A stretch of DNA of 64,000 nt from Rotaria sp. Silwood1 (GCA_905250075.1 CAJNOP010000001.1:7343634-7407633); one strand, 5' to 3'. Counted from the first letter of the stretch, positions 1-12,495 are shown. The notes: generated by a model not told the origin, from the sequence alone. Translations and numbers: made by a program.

Positions 1-49
1 ATAGCTCTCTAATTTGTTCAGTTTTCCTTTTTATTATTTAATATTATTT

Positions 50-866
50 TCAAATTCCTAAAAATCGTTGAAAGTCAGCTAAGTTCATTACAGTGCCAGG
101 TCCATTTTTTGACTTCATACCAATGAATTCATTGATATTATTTGTGGATTCTATTAAGAAGAATTTTTATATTATATAATATTTTAAAATGAACAAACAC
201 ATGGATACTTTGATTACAAATTGGTGGATATGATGGTGGTGGTGCCATATATGTTATTTTATCTTCTTTAAGCATATGTGAACGATCTGATGCAAATACA
301 TCGAGATACTCTTGAGCTGGTATTACTCGAAACATGCTACATATAAAGAAAGACGAGGAGTAAATTATAAATAATAAAACATTATTTTAGTGTATGTACC
401 GATGAAATTTACGTGCTATGTTTATTTCATCACGAATAGCCAATTGAACATAATCGGTTGCAGAAACAGGAAATGAAAGTGTAGAATCAAAATCATATAT
501 GACAGGGGGAGATAAAGATTTATCAATTAAGATTACATGATAATCCTTTGAAAATTTAAATCAATATTCATAGATAATATTGAACAAAACTTTTCATACC
601 CATATAGCAAGATGTTCACTGTTAGAAGCAGATTTTTGTTGCCAAATGGGAATTTGTCGTCGTTCATTAGAAATAAATACTGCATAGAGAGAATTTAAAT
701 GGTTTGGATTATTCTTTTTCCAACATTCACAAAGTTTCCAAATGTTTTCTTCACTAGAATTCGACTTAAAATAGAACTATTATAATAAGACATATAAATG
801 TCGTATTTTTTACCAATAAGATGAAGTATAAACACATTGATCCCGATTAACTACCCACGTTTCCAT
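50..866 (-). CDS. NTAQ1: Protein N-terminal glutamine amidohydrolase (NTAQ1), 5 exons
   Basis: Deamidates N-terminal glutamine to glutamate, a step of the Arg/N-degron pathway in cytosol and nucleus. Exons on the minus strand are 866-814, 753-600, 545-400, 336-209 and 150-50. They sum to 582 nt and encode 193 aa; human NTAQ1 has about 205. The splices restore the family motifs: YCEENIWKLC across exons 1/2 (catalytic Cys18), DYHVIL (His72), YDFDSTLSFP (Asp87), then FRVIPAQEYL, FASDRSHM and PPPSYPP. This matches the Cys-His-Asp triad known for the human enzyme. The last exon ends NINEFIGMKSKNGPG...FLGI-stop, like the human tail. The start is the first ATG, just before the conserved N-terminus, and the model is complete. 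All introns are GT-AG and about 46-61 nt, except the 63-nt intron 3. Identification is strong; exon edges are inferred without transcript data. Confidence 0.95.
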
Positions 867-2664
867 TGAAATTTATCTGAAATTTCGTTTTTTTTTTTTT
901 TCTAAAAATAATTATTCATACATATAGATACTTAATTTAATATAAAATTGAAGACTATCGTGTCTACTAAATTCATTATCAATCATTGTGTTAAATGTCG
1001 CTTGAGTTCTAAAACATGACGGCTCACATTTGAAAATCAAATATCTACAATTTCACTATTTGATTGTCTGATCTAAGGAGTTTGAAACAAAAATTTAGAA
1101 TTAAGAATAGATCTTGAGAAATAGATAATCCACTAGAAATATATTGGACTTCTTTTGTTTTCCGTAATATCAGTATCGATGATAAGTTATAAACTCAATT
1201 GATAAGTACATGAAGTATAGCTTCTTGACAAACTACTGTATGATGCCTTTTTTTTCTAAAGCCCGATTCTACTGGGATCTTGACAGACGCTGTAATATAT
1301 GTAAGCGCACTTAGTAGTTGTTTTTGTTTTTGAGATGATTATGTTAATAGTCTTGTATCAATCAGTTTTTTGTATATATCGATGATGATACTTTGATCAT
1401 TATCTAATGAAGGATTCGGTAGCACAGTTGATCATACACAATTGAACTCTACTTTCAGTCCAAGTAAAAGAATGATTTGATTTCTTTTTTCGATAATCGA
1501 TATAATATGACTATAAGAATGGCTAAAGCTAAAATGAATAAGACTATATCCAAGATTATATAAAAGAATAAGTGGCAAGTCTTTGTGATACTGAAATTAG
1601 ATATTAAATAAATAAGAAAATAATAATAACAATAATAGAATGATATATTCCGAAACGTTTATTTTCTTTTTCTTTGTTCAATTAATGGTGATATAGGATA
1701 AATTATTTACGCACAAATACAATGCGAAAAATGAAGTAAAAATAAAAATAAATATTATTCATTTCATACAAAAAAAAAAAAATAAATGGACCCTATCATG
1801 AGATGACTAAGTGATTTTATCATTCACAATTTAAAGAGAACCACATCTCAATATAAATTAGAAGATGGAAAAGAGAAGAAAAAAAGAAAAGCTTGATTTT
1901 AGTTTTGACTAAGTTCATTCAATAATAATTATCACGATCATAAACTTGTTTTTTTTTTGGATAATTTTATAAGAAAATAAATCGACACAATAGTTGTCTT
2001 TCGTGTATTTATTTCATAACTCTCTAAAATCATTAAACGAATGTGAATATTCTTTGTACCATTGATGTGTTGAGTACATGAATTTGACATATACATTCAT
2101 GATAACACTCGAAATCTCGTTATCAATAAACTGCAAAATAAGAAGTATTGAATAACATGTTAATACACTCAACTATCAAATCTAATTCCTCCTAATCAAT
2201 TCAAATAAACGATTTTAACAATCTAAATATTGCCTGATGTTCATCATTGATATAAATCATCAAGACAAGCTATTATAGCAAAAAACCAAACTCTGTTTTT
2301 TAATAACAGGAAAAGTTCTATAATCTAACGTACGAGGGGATTATTCCAACTGATTAGTTCCTTTTGAACCGAAGGCATGTACATCATGGAAACCCGAAAT
2401 AGATCATGATACTCCCAAAAGAATCCAGACCTATAACATATTGCCGCCGGCATATTGAAGTTTTGCACTATTTTTTAATGTCATTCTGTGGTTGTCCTCA
2501 GGAGCATCGGAAAAAATTGACATGCAAATTTCGAATTGAAATTTAGCATAGAAACAAGCCTTAATGAACATAATTCATAGTGAAAATGTCAGATCATTTA
2601 ATTTGTTCTTGTCCTGAATAGAACATCGAATGTGCGAATGTATATGAGCGATGTAAAAGACACA
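867..2664. other. Gene-free AT-rich spacer upstream of NTAQ1
   Basis: No conserved coding exon is visible on either strand. The DNA is strongly AT-rich with A and T homopolymers and all frames are broken by frequent stops. The first few hundred bases presumably hold the NTAQ1 promoter, but I see no recognisable core element. Confidence 0.5.
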
Positions 2665-4902
2665 CGGCCTGTCCAAGCGTGACGGAGTCACGTTTTTTCA
2701 CTTTGCTTTTTCAACATCTCAATGAAATGAAGTCGGATAAGGCTGAAATATTTACAGGTTATGTAAATCGATTTCCCCACACATACGGAAAGTTTCATTA
2801 GATTTCAAGTTTCTGTACCTACTTTATGGTTGAAATATAGGCCGTGACGGAATCACCAAAAATGGACTTGAATTTTGTGTGTTGTTTAAAGAATTAAAAA
2901 ACTTAGCTCAACTATAAATGTGATGAAAAAATTTTCTCTAGAAAAGTTATAGCTCAGATGACGAGTTACATAAACAAAAAAAGAAAATTTGAAAAATACG
3001 CAATTCTAATTTTGTAGACAGAAAAAAGGAGTTGTGACGGAATCACGTTTGAGAAATGATGATATTTTTCAACTTTAATTTTCTTCAGAAATATAAAGAT
3101 AGCCTGATAGAATAAACAGTCTGATGTCATGGATGAAAAAACAACGAAAAAGAAAACATTTTAGGTCATGTTTTGATAAGCGAAAGTTCTTTTAGAAAGT
3201 GCTGGTGTATATGTTAGACATTAACATTTAAGACGTGTTGCACGCCAGCGACAGCAAATTTCAGCAAATATTTGCTCGATCGATCTCATCAATCTGGCTG
3301 ATATTTTCATAGTAGATAGGTCGAGTAAAGTTAGGAGGGAATTAAAATTTTTATCTCAAACAAATGAATCATTATGCAGATATAGATGTTACAAGTATAG
3401 GTACTTAGACACATTTGTAGTATGTTTCGAGCAATACTTTTCAGTTAACTTTAATTTTCTAAAGAACAACAAGGGTTATAACGGAGACTTTTTAATATAG
3501 ATACTGTCGATAATATTCTATTTTTTTATGCGATTGAAAGTGCCGTATCAACTCATTTTTTGACTGATACCATATACCATCGGTAGAAGTCATGTCCACT
3601 TTAGTACACAAAATTTTTTGAACAAGTCCAAAAAGATCAAATTTGTTTTATGATTCTAACAATACAAACTGATGATTTATTCTCAAGTGTTCGATTTATG
3701 CGATTTAGATGAGAGCCTATATAGAGAAATCCCTAAAGCCCAAATTTCAATTCGTTTGGACATAATTGTGAAAGATGACAGAAGATGTACTTTTCAAATC
3801 TTTCTGCATGATATTCGATTCACCTAATATTTCACCCGTTTTCAGAAGAAAATGTTCCTCAATAGCAAATCACTTTTGAGTCAGAACTATGGGTATCATA
3901 TGCCACGAGTGATAGTGTCTATGGTAAAAAAAAAATCTTTGTTATAACTCTTGTTGTTCTTTAGGAAATCAAAGTTAACTGAAAAGTATTGCTCGAAACT
4001 TACTACAAATGTGTCTAAATACCTATATTTGTACAATCTATATCTCCATAATAATTCACTTGTTTAAGATGAAAATTTTAGTTTTTTCCTAACTTTACTA
4101 GACCTACTCACTGTGCAAATATCAGTCAGATTGGTAAGATTGATTGAGAAAGGTTCTGCTGGAATTGGTTTTGGCTTGTGTGCGATGTCTCCCAAATGGC
4201 TCCTCCAACCCATGCGTTAAAATTAACTGGAAACTACCATAAAGTGACTCCTAAATTAACTAATCGGGCTCTACGATCAGTTCTACACATGTTAACATTT
4301 CCTTAGGGTCACAACTTCAAAGAAGGTTAATACTTCCAAGGTTTGTGAAGAAAACCTAATTGTTTGAGGGTGATTCCGTCACGACCCTCTAGACCAGCTG
4401 GAATGTTTATAAAAATAAGCAATCCATTGGTTGGATAGAGCGCAAAAAACTGTATTTAGAGCACTGCTTTTTAGAATGAAAAATCTGGTGTTCCTGACTA
4501 AAAATGAATTAAAAGCAATTTTCGTGACGGAATCATCTTCACCAATGTATTACCTTTACAAATGTAAATAACTTTCTGAGGAAGTGACGAAACGTAGCTC
4601 TTTTGTTATTATTGAGTGGAGTATCAAAATCATTGTTAGTTGTTGTGAGAGGTTTTGAACAAGGTATATTTATTTATATAAAAAATTCTCAAATAAGAAT
4701 CCATAATAAACATTGACTTTTCTCGCTTCTAAGACACCTCTCTTTCGTAGCGCAGTTTTTTCTAAGAAATGTCGTAACTATGTAAATAAAAAATATATGT
4801 CCGTTTGCTATCGACATTGCTTTACACGATGGTTATATTGGTTTCGAGTAATTGAGTAGGTCAACTTCACCCACTAAGGTGTACTGCTACGTGGACAGGC
4901 CG
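2665..4902. mobile_element. 2.2-kb foldback (palindromic) non-autonomous DNA transposon
   Basis: The ends are inverted copies of CGGCCTGTCCA (2665-2675 and 4892-4902). Internal arms at about 3240-3485 and 3940-4185 are long imperfect reverse complements of each other, for example GAGCAATACTTTTCAGTTAA on one arm and its complement on the other. Five copies of GTGACGGARTCAC-like sequence lie inside (near 2680, 2844, 3034, 4371 and 4523, the fourth inverted). No ORF resembling a transposase is present, so mobility would need a protein supplied in trans. The target-site duplication is not clear; CACA flanks both ends and could be 4 bp or chance. The superfamily is unresolved. Confidence 0.65.
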
Positions 4903-4929
4903 CACACTTTTATCATGGTTTTATCTTGG

Positions 4930-5170
4930 CATAGGAACAACGAAAATATCTGAAACTTTCACAAGAAACCATTATCATCAAGGTTTATTTCTATGTAAAG
5001 TTTCAAGTCGAAATTTGAAGATTAGTTTTTCCGCTACTTTTGAGAAGAACTACGGCATTGTATTAAAAAAATATCGTAAAAATGCAATAAGTCAGCAACA
5101 ATAAATTATAGACTCTTAACTCTTTTCGAAGTATTCATAACACATTAGAGCCTATATGATACATAAAGCT
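4930..5170. repeat. Partial copy of a dispersed repeat shared with 35.4-35.65 kb
   Basis: The stretch shares ordered landmarks with 35411-35650: CTGAAACTTTCACAA, then CAAGTCGAAATTTGA, a GAGTTTTTC-like stretch, and GAACTCTTTTC-like sequence near the end. The 35-kb copy is one arm of a palindrome; here I see only one arm, so this may be a truncated copy. No coding potential. Confidence 0.5.
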
Positions 5171-5577
5171 TCAGCTTGAAAGCGAATAATCAGTTGAAGT
5201 AATTTTTCTCATTAGATAATTTTTAATATTGTAAAAGATTGTTATTGTAATATATCTTTAAATTCTTTTCAAATCTTCTATACAGAATATAACTTGTAAT
5301 GATATAAATTCCTACTGTAATCTTCTTATGACTTAGGTCATCTGTTCAATATTTATCTATCTCTAATGTGATAATATCGAGGGAAAGAGTAAATAAAAAT
5401 GACATCAATAATAATAATAATACAATCAACACTTTTTTTTCTGGTGCCTACAATAATATAATGAGGTTAAAAAATTATTTAGATTCCATTTTTCGTATAA
5501 ATGTGAGGTGATCATGAAACAAGATAACTTTATACGAAAAATATTTCAAAATGAAAAGAAAAATCTAAAATACTGTT
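5171..5577. other. AT-rich spacer downstream of BCKDHA
   Basis: This short spacer follows the BCKDHA stop codon. I see no conserved coding exon. AATAAA-type hexamers occur on the minus strand but cannot be assigned as the polyadenylation site with certainty. Confidence 0.4.
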
Positions 5578-8500
5578 TTATGTTGAAGATTGTTCGTATA
5601 ATGATAATGGAAAGTGATCATGATTTTGACGCACATGTTCATTCATTTCTTTCATTTGTCGTTGTAGATGTGGTTCCATTTTATCATAAATATTTTCAAA
5701 CATTGTTGTTATAGGTGCTCGTTTAGCTTTTTCACAATTAGCAAATGCTTCCATTACCTAAACAAACAAACATATTCAATTAAATTGAAAAATAAAAGAT
5801 TCAAAAAAAAAAAGAAACAAACCATTTTTTGTGAATCTTTAGTCCATTGTTCTTCTTTTTCTTCACTCCAACAACCACGTTTATACATATATTTACGAAC
5901 ACGTAATGTTGGATTATCTTTTTTATCACGTGAACGTACTTCATCAACCGAACGATAAGCAGAACTATCATCTGACGTTGAATGATGACCAACTCTATTA
6001 CAATCATTATTAATTAAATATCATTGATTAGAAAAAAAAAAATTATACCTTAGCGTCATTGCTTCAATTAATACCGGTCGCATTTCATTGAGAGCTAATT
6101 CACGAGCTGCTTTTGTTGCATTATAAACACCAAAAAGATCATTTCCATCAACACGTATTGTTGCCATGCCATAACCTGCTCCTCGACTAGCAATGCCATC
6201 ACCTCGATATTGATCAATTGTCGTTGTTGATATAGCATAACCATTGTTACGACTAAATATATTAAAACGAATGTCATAGATAAACATTCTTAAAAAGAAA
6301 CTTAACTAACCAGAAGAAAATTACAGGAACTTCGAGAGTTGCTGCAAAATTCAAAGCAGCATGAGCATCACCTTCACTTGCAGCTCCTTCTCCAAAATAA
6401 CAAATAACACATAAACCATTTTGAGCTCTTCGAAATAAAACAAAATTTAAACTTTCATAAAATATAAACGATTATTTGCCTTTTATATGCATAAGCACTA
6501 CCAACAGCTTGTGGCATTTGTGTAGCCAATGTTGATGAAATAGTGACAAAACACAAACTAGTTGAACCATAATGTACTGGCATTTGAATACCTTTACAAG
6601 ATGAACGAGCATTACCAAAACATTGATCAATAAATTCATGTAATTTAAAACCACGATACATAAGTACACCTATAACAGAAAACGAGATTAGTTTTTTTTA
6701 TTTTAGAAAAAAAAAATTCAATCATTTTCATCTCCTACCGGCTTCTCGATACTGTCCATAAACCAGATCTTTTGGATTAAGAGCTGCAGCACTACCTATA
6801 TGTGTTGCCTCTTCACCAAAATTCGTCATATAAAATGAAATACGACCTTGTCGTTGTGATTCATATAATATGCGATCCAATACATTGAGTAGAGTCATAT
6901 CTTTATACATTTTAATCAGATGTTCGTCAGTAAACTAAATCAATAGTTTGCATACATATATATATGTCATTGAAGAAATTGCAATTTAAGATCATTTCAA
7001 ATTCGTCTGGAAGAATTTAAAAACTTAACTTCTGTTAGAGTGAATTTTAAATAGTCCTAAATTTTAATTTTCACTGTAGCATATATACAGTGAGTACCAA
7101 AATTATTCAACAAAGTTTGTTTTCTATTTTTTCCTCATTATCATAGCCTTTAGAGGGAATGCAAATAGTGATTGGAATAGGGAATATGGTTTTCAACAAG
7201 AATATAAGAAAATAAAAATCATTATCGAATTCTCATATATGGAAACTCCAGAAAACCACAACTATAGTTTTTCAACACCTAGTGCGCTTAGATATAATTT
7301 TGCTTAGACTACATATAACAATAAAGTAAACCATCCTGTACGAAATAAAACATCGTGAAGTTTTCTGTGGCGCTTTATAGCTGAGATACAACAATTTGGT
7401 TGAAGGTCTAGAAAATAATGTCTCTATAGGGAATTGCATAAAAAGACTTCAAGGAATTCCGTAAGTTTACAGTATCTCGGCTAAAAAATGTCACAGAGAA
7501 CACAGAGACTTCTCGTTTTTTTTAGAGAATTGTTTGCTCTATCATTCTGTGTAGTCTTAAAATATTATATTTACTCGCTCTAGGTGCTGACAAATTAGCC
7601 TTTTGATTTTCTAGAGTCGCTGACTTTGAGAATCTGATAATAATTCTCATCTCCTTATATTGCTTGTCGAAAACAATTTTCTCTATTCGAATCACTAATA
7701 TCCACTGTATATATACATATATATAGGATAACTCATAAGTAAATAAACAATATGAAAAGTCTAATATATCCAGTCTGCTTTAATTAATCGGGTCGATGTT
7801 TTCTCAATGATAGAAGACTTGTCAAAGTTTTTACTCATAAGAAGACTGCTTAATAAATACATTGTAGAACTAACATTATTGTACCTAATGAAGATATATA
7901 CTGTTCGTCAAAAAGATCTTACAGTCCGATCTCTGTCTTTCGCAAGACTAAACATATAAACCTTTTAGTATATATATTAACATCCAAATGTAGATCAGTG
8001 AGATCAGTCTAGACTTGTTCACGCTAGTTGAAAAAGGGTGATAATCTTGGACAACTGTATTCACTATAAGTTCTATAACTCAAGAAAGAAAAAATATTAT
8101 AACTCAGTGAACCTGTCATTATTTAGTCTTTTACAGTGGCTATTTTATATAATGATAGGTTGATCAGGTCGTAAGCTCATGCTCTTGTTGAGTTATAGAA
8201 CTCAAGAAAAGAGAACTATCATACTTCATAAATTATCTTCTATTCAAGCGATCAAGACCAAGCTAGTCTCGGTGACCTACATTTCTGAGGTAGTACACAT
8301 GTTGACGATTTCAACATGTGTAACCTTGAGAACATATGAGATCGCAGAGGAATATTTTCAGCTAGTAGTATATTTCTTTTATGAGGTCAATATGCTAGTT
8401 TATAATAGTATCTATTGACGGTTTCGTTGTGAATAAAAACTTTAAAGAGCCCTCTGCCATCGAGAAAAAAACTGGTCTGATCGATTAAAGCAGATTGAAT

Positions 8501-8895
8501 TCTTTTTGTCATCTAGTTATTATTTATTGGCCCCTCTGTGCATGAAACAATAAATTAACACTTGAAATTTTAATGAAGTAGAATAAATGACTATTGATTA
8601 TAATAAATCAGCTGCTTACATTCGGTTCATGACTTTGCTCTTTAATATTTCCATCTGAGTCCAAAACTTGATAAATTGGAATGGGTGTTATATTTTCTGG
8701 ACGAATTATTTCTAAATTATTAATAATTGCTCCTTTTATATGTCCACTAAAAATCGACATTTGTGTTGTATTCGGTTCTAAAGCAACATTTGCTGTTGTT
8801 GTTGATGATGATGATTGATATCGTTTACCAATTTGATTACTAAGTGATCTACATAGACCATAAATGGCTCTTGAATTGCTATAGAATCGAAGCAT
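5578..8895 (-). CDS. BCKDHA: Branched-chain 2-oxoacid dehydrogenase E1 alpha subunit, mitochondrial, 7 exons
   Basis: Thiamine-diphosphate E1 subunit of the mitochondrial BCKDH complex, which oxidatively decarboxylates the oxoacids from Val, Leu and Ile. Exons are 8895-8620, 6934-6739, 6669-6480, 6427-6311, 6252-6049, 5994-5823 and 5757-5578. They total 1335 nt and 444 aa; the human precursor is 445. Visible motifs include [19 protein letters not shown], the [11 protein letters not shown] cofactor region with [12 protein letters not shown], and the regulatory phosphoserine loop [14 protein letters not shown] at about residue 333, spliced across exons 5/6. The first exon is basic, Ser-rich and has no acidic cluster, as expected of a mitochondrial presequence. 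Intron 1 is unusually long (1685 nt) and carries repeats. Intron 3 must use a GC donor (AAAAG/GCAAAT) to keep frame. The partner E1 beta gene is not in the window. Confidence 0.96.
7078..7715. mobile_element. Tc1/mariner-like palindromic MITE in BCKDHA intron 1
   Basis: The ends carry inverted ATATATACAGTG (left near 7079, right near 7705) flanked by TA. The left end reads CAGTGAGTACCAAAATTATT, which resembles Tc1/mariner termini. Internally about 7305-7400 and 7445-7560 are imperfect reverse complements around AGACTACA and GAGATAC landmarks. No transposase ORF. It lies wholly within the intron, so it need not disturb the protein. Confidence 0.5.
7985..8300. repeat. Weak inverted repeat in BCKDHA intron 1
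   Basis: The blocks near 7986-8030 and 8250-8295 are weak reverse complements (AAATGTAGATCA against TGACCTACATTT). Inside, TTCTATAACTCAAG recurs near 8073 and in inverted form near 8195. This could be another decayed foldback element. Boundaries are uncertain. Confidence 0.3.
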
Positions 8896-9291
8896 TGTTT
8901 TTTTCTTCTTAATCTATAATTATATAATTACAATCACACTTTTTTGTCAAATAAATCATTCTATTTGTATTTTCTTAGTTTCTTTCTTCTTATTATAATT
9001 TCAAAAACATTTCAAATGCGAGACAAGCACAAAAAAAACGAAGTAAAATTGTATGGCATAACGCATGACAACAATAGGAAAATTACATGAAAATGAAACA
9101 AAAGAAAATAAGTAAATGAGTATTTATTTGGTTTGTTCTTTTGTAATTGTTGTTCATTAAAAAAAAATACACTATATATCAATGCATTCAATAAATTAAG
9201 TTTTCATTAAAGATAAAAGTGACACATAAACACACATTACTGACAACACATATAGAAATTTATACGAGTTGATTATTTTTGTTTTTTTACT

Positions 9292-10237
9292 TTATAATTC
9301 ATCAAAATCATCTCGTTCTCGTCGAATTCGTTCAAGTGCAGCTGAAATATGTTTTTCTCGTGGATTATTTGTTGCTATATTCACAAATACACTATTATCT
9401 GATAGATGATGAATACCTTTATGTCTTCCATTACTCCATACCGTTGTACGACCATTTTGAGACGAATTTGAATCATCATCACTATTATTATCATTGGATA
9501 TATTTGATGAAGAAGAAATTTCAGTTGATACAGATCTAAATATTTTGAATAATATTTTACAATAAAGATTTTGATTGATTAACTCTTTTCATACTTGGAA
9601 CATAGTTTATTAACATCAAATGATTGTAGATTTTTTTTTGATGTACGTATTTGTTGATCAATTTTTGAAAAATAATTATCATAGGAAGACATTGTCGTTG
9701 TTGGAATAGAAGTTGAACTATCGGATGTTTGAATAGATGATGGAATTTCATCATTTGTCATTGTAGTTGTCAATGATTTTTTTATATTACTAGTTGTTGG
9801 TGATAGATTTTGAACAACATTTAATGTTGGATATAAAGTTCGTAATGTTGATAATTGAGATGAACTAACAGGAATATATACATTTTTCAGTAGATTTAAT
9901 TCAGCGTCTGACCATAATTTATTGACTCTTTTAATCTCTTGAATCTTAAAAATTAAAAGAAAATAAATAATTTCATTGCTTTTTTATATTTAGACTGAAA
10001 AGCAAAAATACATACATTGATGCTATATTTTAACGCAAGTCTTTGCATTGTATCATTTGATTCAACTTTATGACAAATATAATATGTAGGTTGTAATTGT
10101 GATTTAGCCAAACTACCATAATTGCCACCTGAACGTTTTGCACTATGCATTACTTCACTAAGAGCACGCCTTTCAGGTGGAGTTGTTGTTGATGCAATCG
10201 AGCCGCTAGTTGATATTTCGGTTGATATTTTATCCAT
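9292..10237 (-). CDS. LysM domain-containing protein (LYSMD1/2-like), 3 exons
   Basis: Exons are 10237-10016, 9944-9595 and 9535-9292, totalling 816 nt and 271 aa. A single LysM domain spans about residues 53-97 and crosses the first splice: HKVESNDTMQRLALKYSIN, then IQEIKRVNKLWSDAELNLLK and YIPV. This is the animal LYSMD1/LYSMD2 pattern. The rest is low-complexity Ser/Thr/Asn-rich sequence, longer than in vertebrate members (about 215-230 aa). The C-terminus is charged (ALERIRRERDDFDEL). I see no signal peptide or membrane segment, so it is predicted intracellular, as in LYSMD1/2 and unlike LYSMD3/4. The function of the animal family is poorly known. The stop is 397 bases upstream of the BCKDHA start, on the same strand. 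Confidence 0.88.
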
Positions 10238-11722
10238 AGAGTTATTGACATTAGATGGATCGAGAGGCCGTTATGATGACTATTCAGGCTTGTTTTGTAT
10301 TCTGCCTGTCACATGGACACAACTGATTGTCTTCCTCGTAGGCGTAGCTAGCTAGAATAAATGACTGACATATTGACAATTGCTATTGGCTGTATCTGAT
10401 CCAGTCATGTTATGTTACTTCCACCATAACTATCTGACATCTATGGAAATGTGCGAGTTTTATTTTCTACTATTAATAGTTGCATTTTGCTTAAACTAAA
10501 CTATGTATTGTGATTGAAACATCCTATGAATTGTTTAATTTTAGTTCAAATATAAGTCAAGCTTCAATTGCACAGAATTATTTCGAAAGTAACTTTGAAG
10601 ATCAGATTCACTAAAATACAAAGTATTGCGCAGGACACATCACCAAAAGTGATGGTGAGAGTGGCATCGATGACATCTGATGCATTGATAAGTTGACGAT
10701 AAGATCAGAGATGGATTACACAACGTTTTTTCTCAAATTGTGTAGTGGAGCACTTGCATAATGGCTTATTTTGTTTGTTATTTCCGTTACAGGTATTATA
10801 CAAATTAATTACGTACATAGTTTTCATTATAAATTTCAGGTTTGTTATCAAAGAAGATGAATGAGTGTTTCGCGACAAGCACTGAAATGGCTTGGATTTT
10901 CGAAATTCGTTCAGAATTTAAAGCCTAAATTTGCGAGCGTTATTTCAATACAGAGGACAAAGATGTTGTTATTCGCGGCTCAACACCTTTGTCTTGATGC
11001 GATATTTGACTACATTGATAGTTCGATCATACTTGAACAGCTCAGTCAGTTTATTCTGTAACTTCCTGTCAACAAGATCAGTATAATCAATGGGAAATTC
11101 ATAGAGTTCATCTTATCCTTGCCTTATTTTCTATTTCTAAACAAAAATTCTGCGACACTTATAATTAAAATTGCAATAACATTTTATTTTTCTTCTTTAT
11201 GTTTTGGTGATTTTTATATGATTTCGAAAGTTTTATTTCTACTTGATCTTAAATTAGGGCAGCCATTGAAACATTCAACCTTTACTCAGTTATAAATTAA
11301 TTGCTTTATAGAAGAAAAACAAAAACGTTTATGCTTATTTGCAAGTAATACCAATAATAAGAAATAGCTATTTATTATTCTGTTATGTTCTTTATTGATT
11401 TAATATTTACATCAACCTCAATATTTATTAAAAAAACAACAGATCATAATTTTTTAAAATAAATATATATTTGATATCTAATGGAATTGTTAGATCATAA
11501 ACATATCATTACGTCTGAAATTATCATTGATTCTATGGATGATAAAAAATAAATAAGAGATATTGAAGTAGAACATTTGTCACAGCGTATATTTGTAATG
11601 CAATAGTCAAAATATTGTGACTTATAATAGTCTTTATAATTGGAATAAAATTCATCATAATAACTTTCTATGTGAAATAATTAATCAAATTGAATAAAAT
11701 GTTAGATAGATGAAAAAATTTA
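10238..11722. other. Spacer without recognised gene
   Basis: The region upstream of the LysM gene. One short open frame at 10861-11061 (+) would encode 66 aa starting MSVSRQALKWLGFSKF. It has no family I recognise and is slightly less AT-rich than its surroundings. I see no splice partners for it and would not call it a gene. From 11100 to 11720 the DNA is plain AT-rich sequence. Confidence 0.4.
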
Positions 11723-12459
11723 TTACACCACATTGTATTGTAATGCCTCAATCAGATACTGTACATCTTTGATATCAATTTTATTGGATTGAAAATCTGA
11801 CGTTTTCAATAGCTATATAAAAAAAAAGTTTAAAGTAAAATATGTCAAACAAGAGAAAATATTTGTCTTACAATGATAGTTAGTAATATCGTACTCAAAT
11901 AGTGTCTATCCTCAAAGTTAATTGAATTGTATGTGCAATTATGACTGATACATGTCTAGTTAAAATCATCAAATTAAAAAAAGCAGTATGAATACATAAA
12001 GTCTGTCTTACCTTGTTACATTCTAACAGATATGTTAGAAATTCGATAATTGTGTTTCTGTTGATGTCCAATGTTATCAGTGTCTAAATTTTATGTCAAT
12101 AAATTATAGTGAAATAGAGGAATAAAGAAAACTTGTCTTACAATGCTATTTTGTAATGCATTCACCAGATGTTGTGTTCCTTGATCACTATTAAAATTTC
12201 TTTGATAGTTTATTGTAATAAATGGCTATATAAAAAGATAAAAATACCTAACAGTATAATTAATGAGAAAAAAAAAACAAAATTTCTCTCTATAATTGAA
12301 TAGTATTAATAGTTGATAATTTACCTGAGTTAATAGGTAACCATCTGTGATCGCATTCAGCTGTGTACAAACATTACGAACTGAAAGTACAGTGGTCATA
12401 CCATTAAAATTATAAAGAATATCGCCTAAAAATGATATACATAATGTAACCAGACACGA
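11723..12459 (-). CDS. Degenerate F-box-like/LRR protein, partial 5' end, one repeat per exon
   Basis: I read five minus-strand exons: about 12459-12325, 12225-12142, 12083-12012, 11955-11872 and 11812-11723. All splice in phase 0, most with GTAAGAC donors, and the last ends in TAA. The first exon contains SVRNVCTQLNAITDGY, which resembles the N-terminal F-box-like segment of bdelloid F-box/LRR proteins. The next four encode about 24-29 aa units such as PFITINYQRN...TQHLVNALQNSI and DIKDVQYLIEALQ, the ribonuclease-inhibitor type LRR in which one exon is one repeat. Many consensus leucines are lost, and no good start codon or complete F-box is visible. It may be a young pseudogene or a fast-evolving gene. 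The 5' limit is uncertain. Confidence 0.5.
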
Positions 12460-12495
12460 CGTATGATTGCTATCACCTTGAATGTTAAAAATCAA

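Noticed and set aside
2665-4902. Repeated GTGACGGARTCAC units considered as a CRISPR-like or operator array
   Set aside because: The spacing is irregular (about 150-1340 bases), one copy is inverted, and the host is a eukaryote; the sites belong to a foldback element.
10122-10355. 77-codon plus-strand frame
   Set aside because: It overlaps the LysM gene exon 1 in antisense and runs into its 5' flank; no family resemblance.
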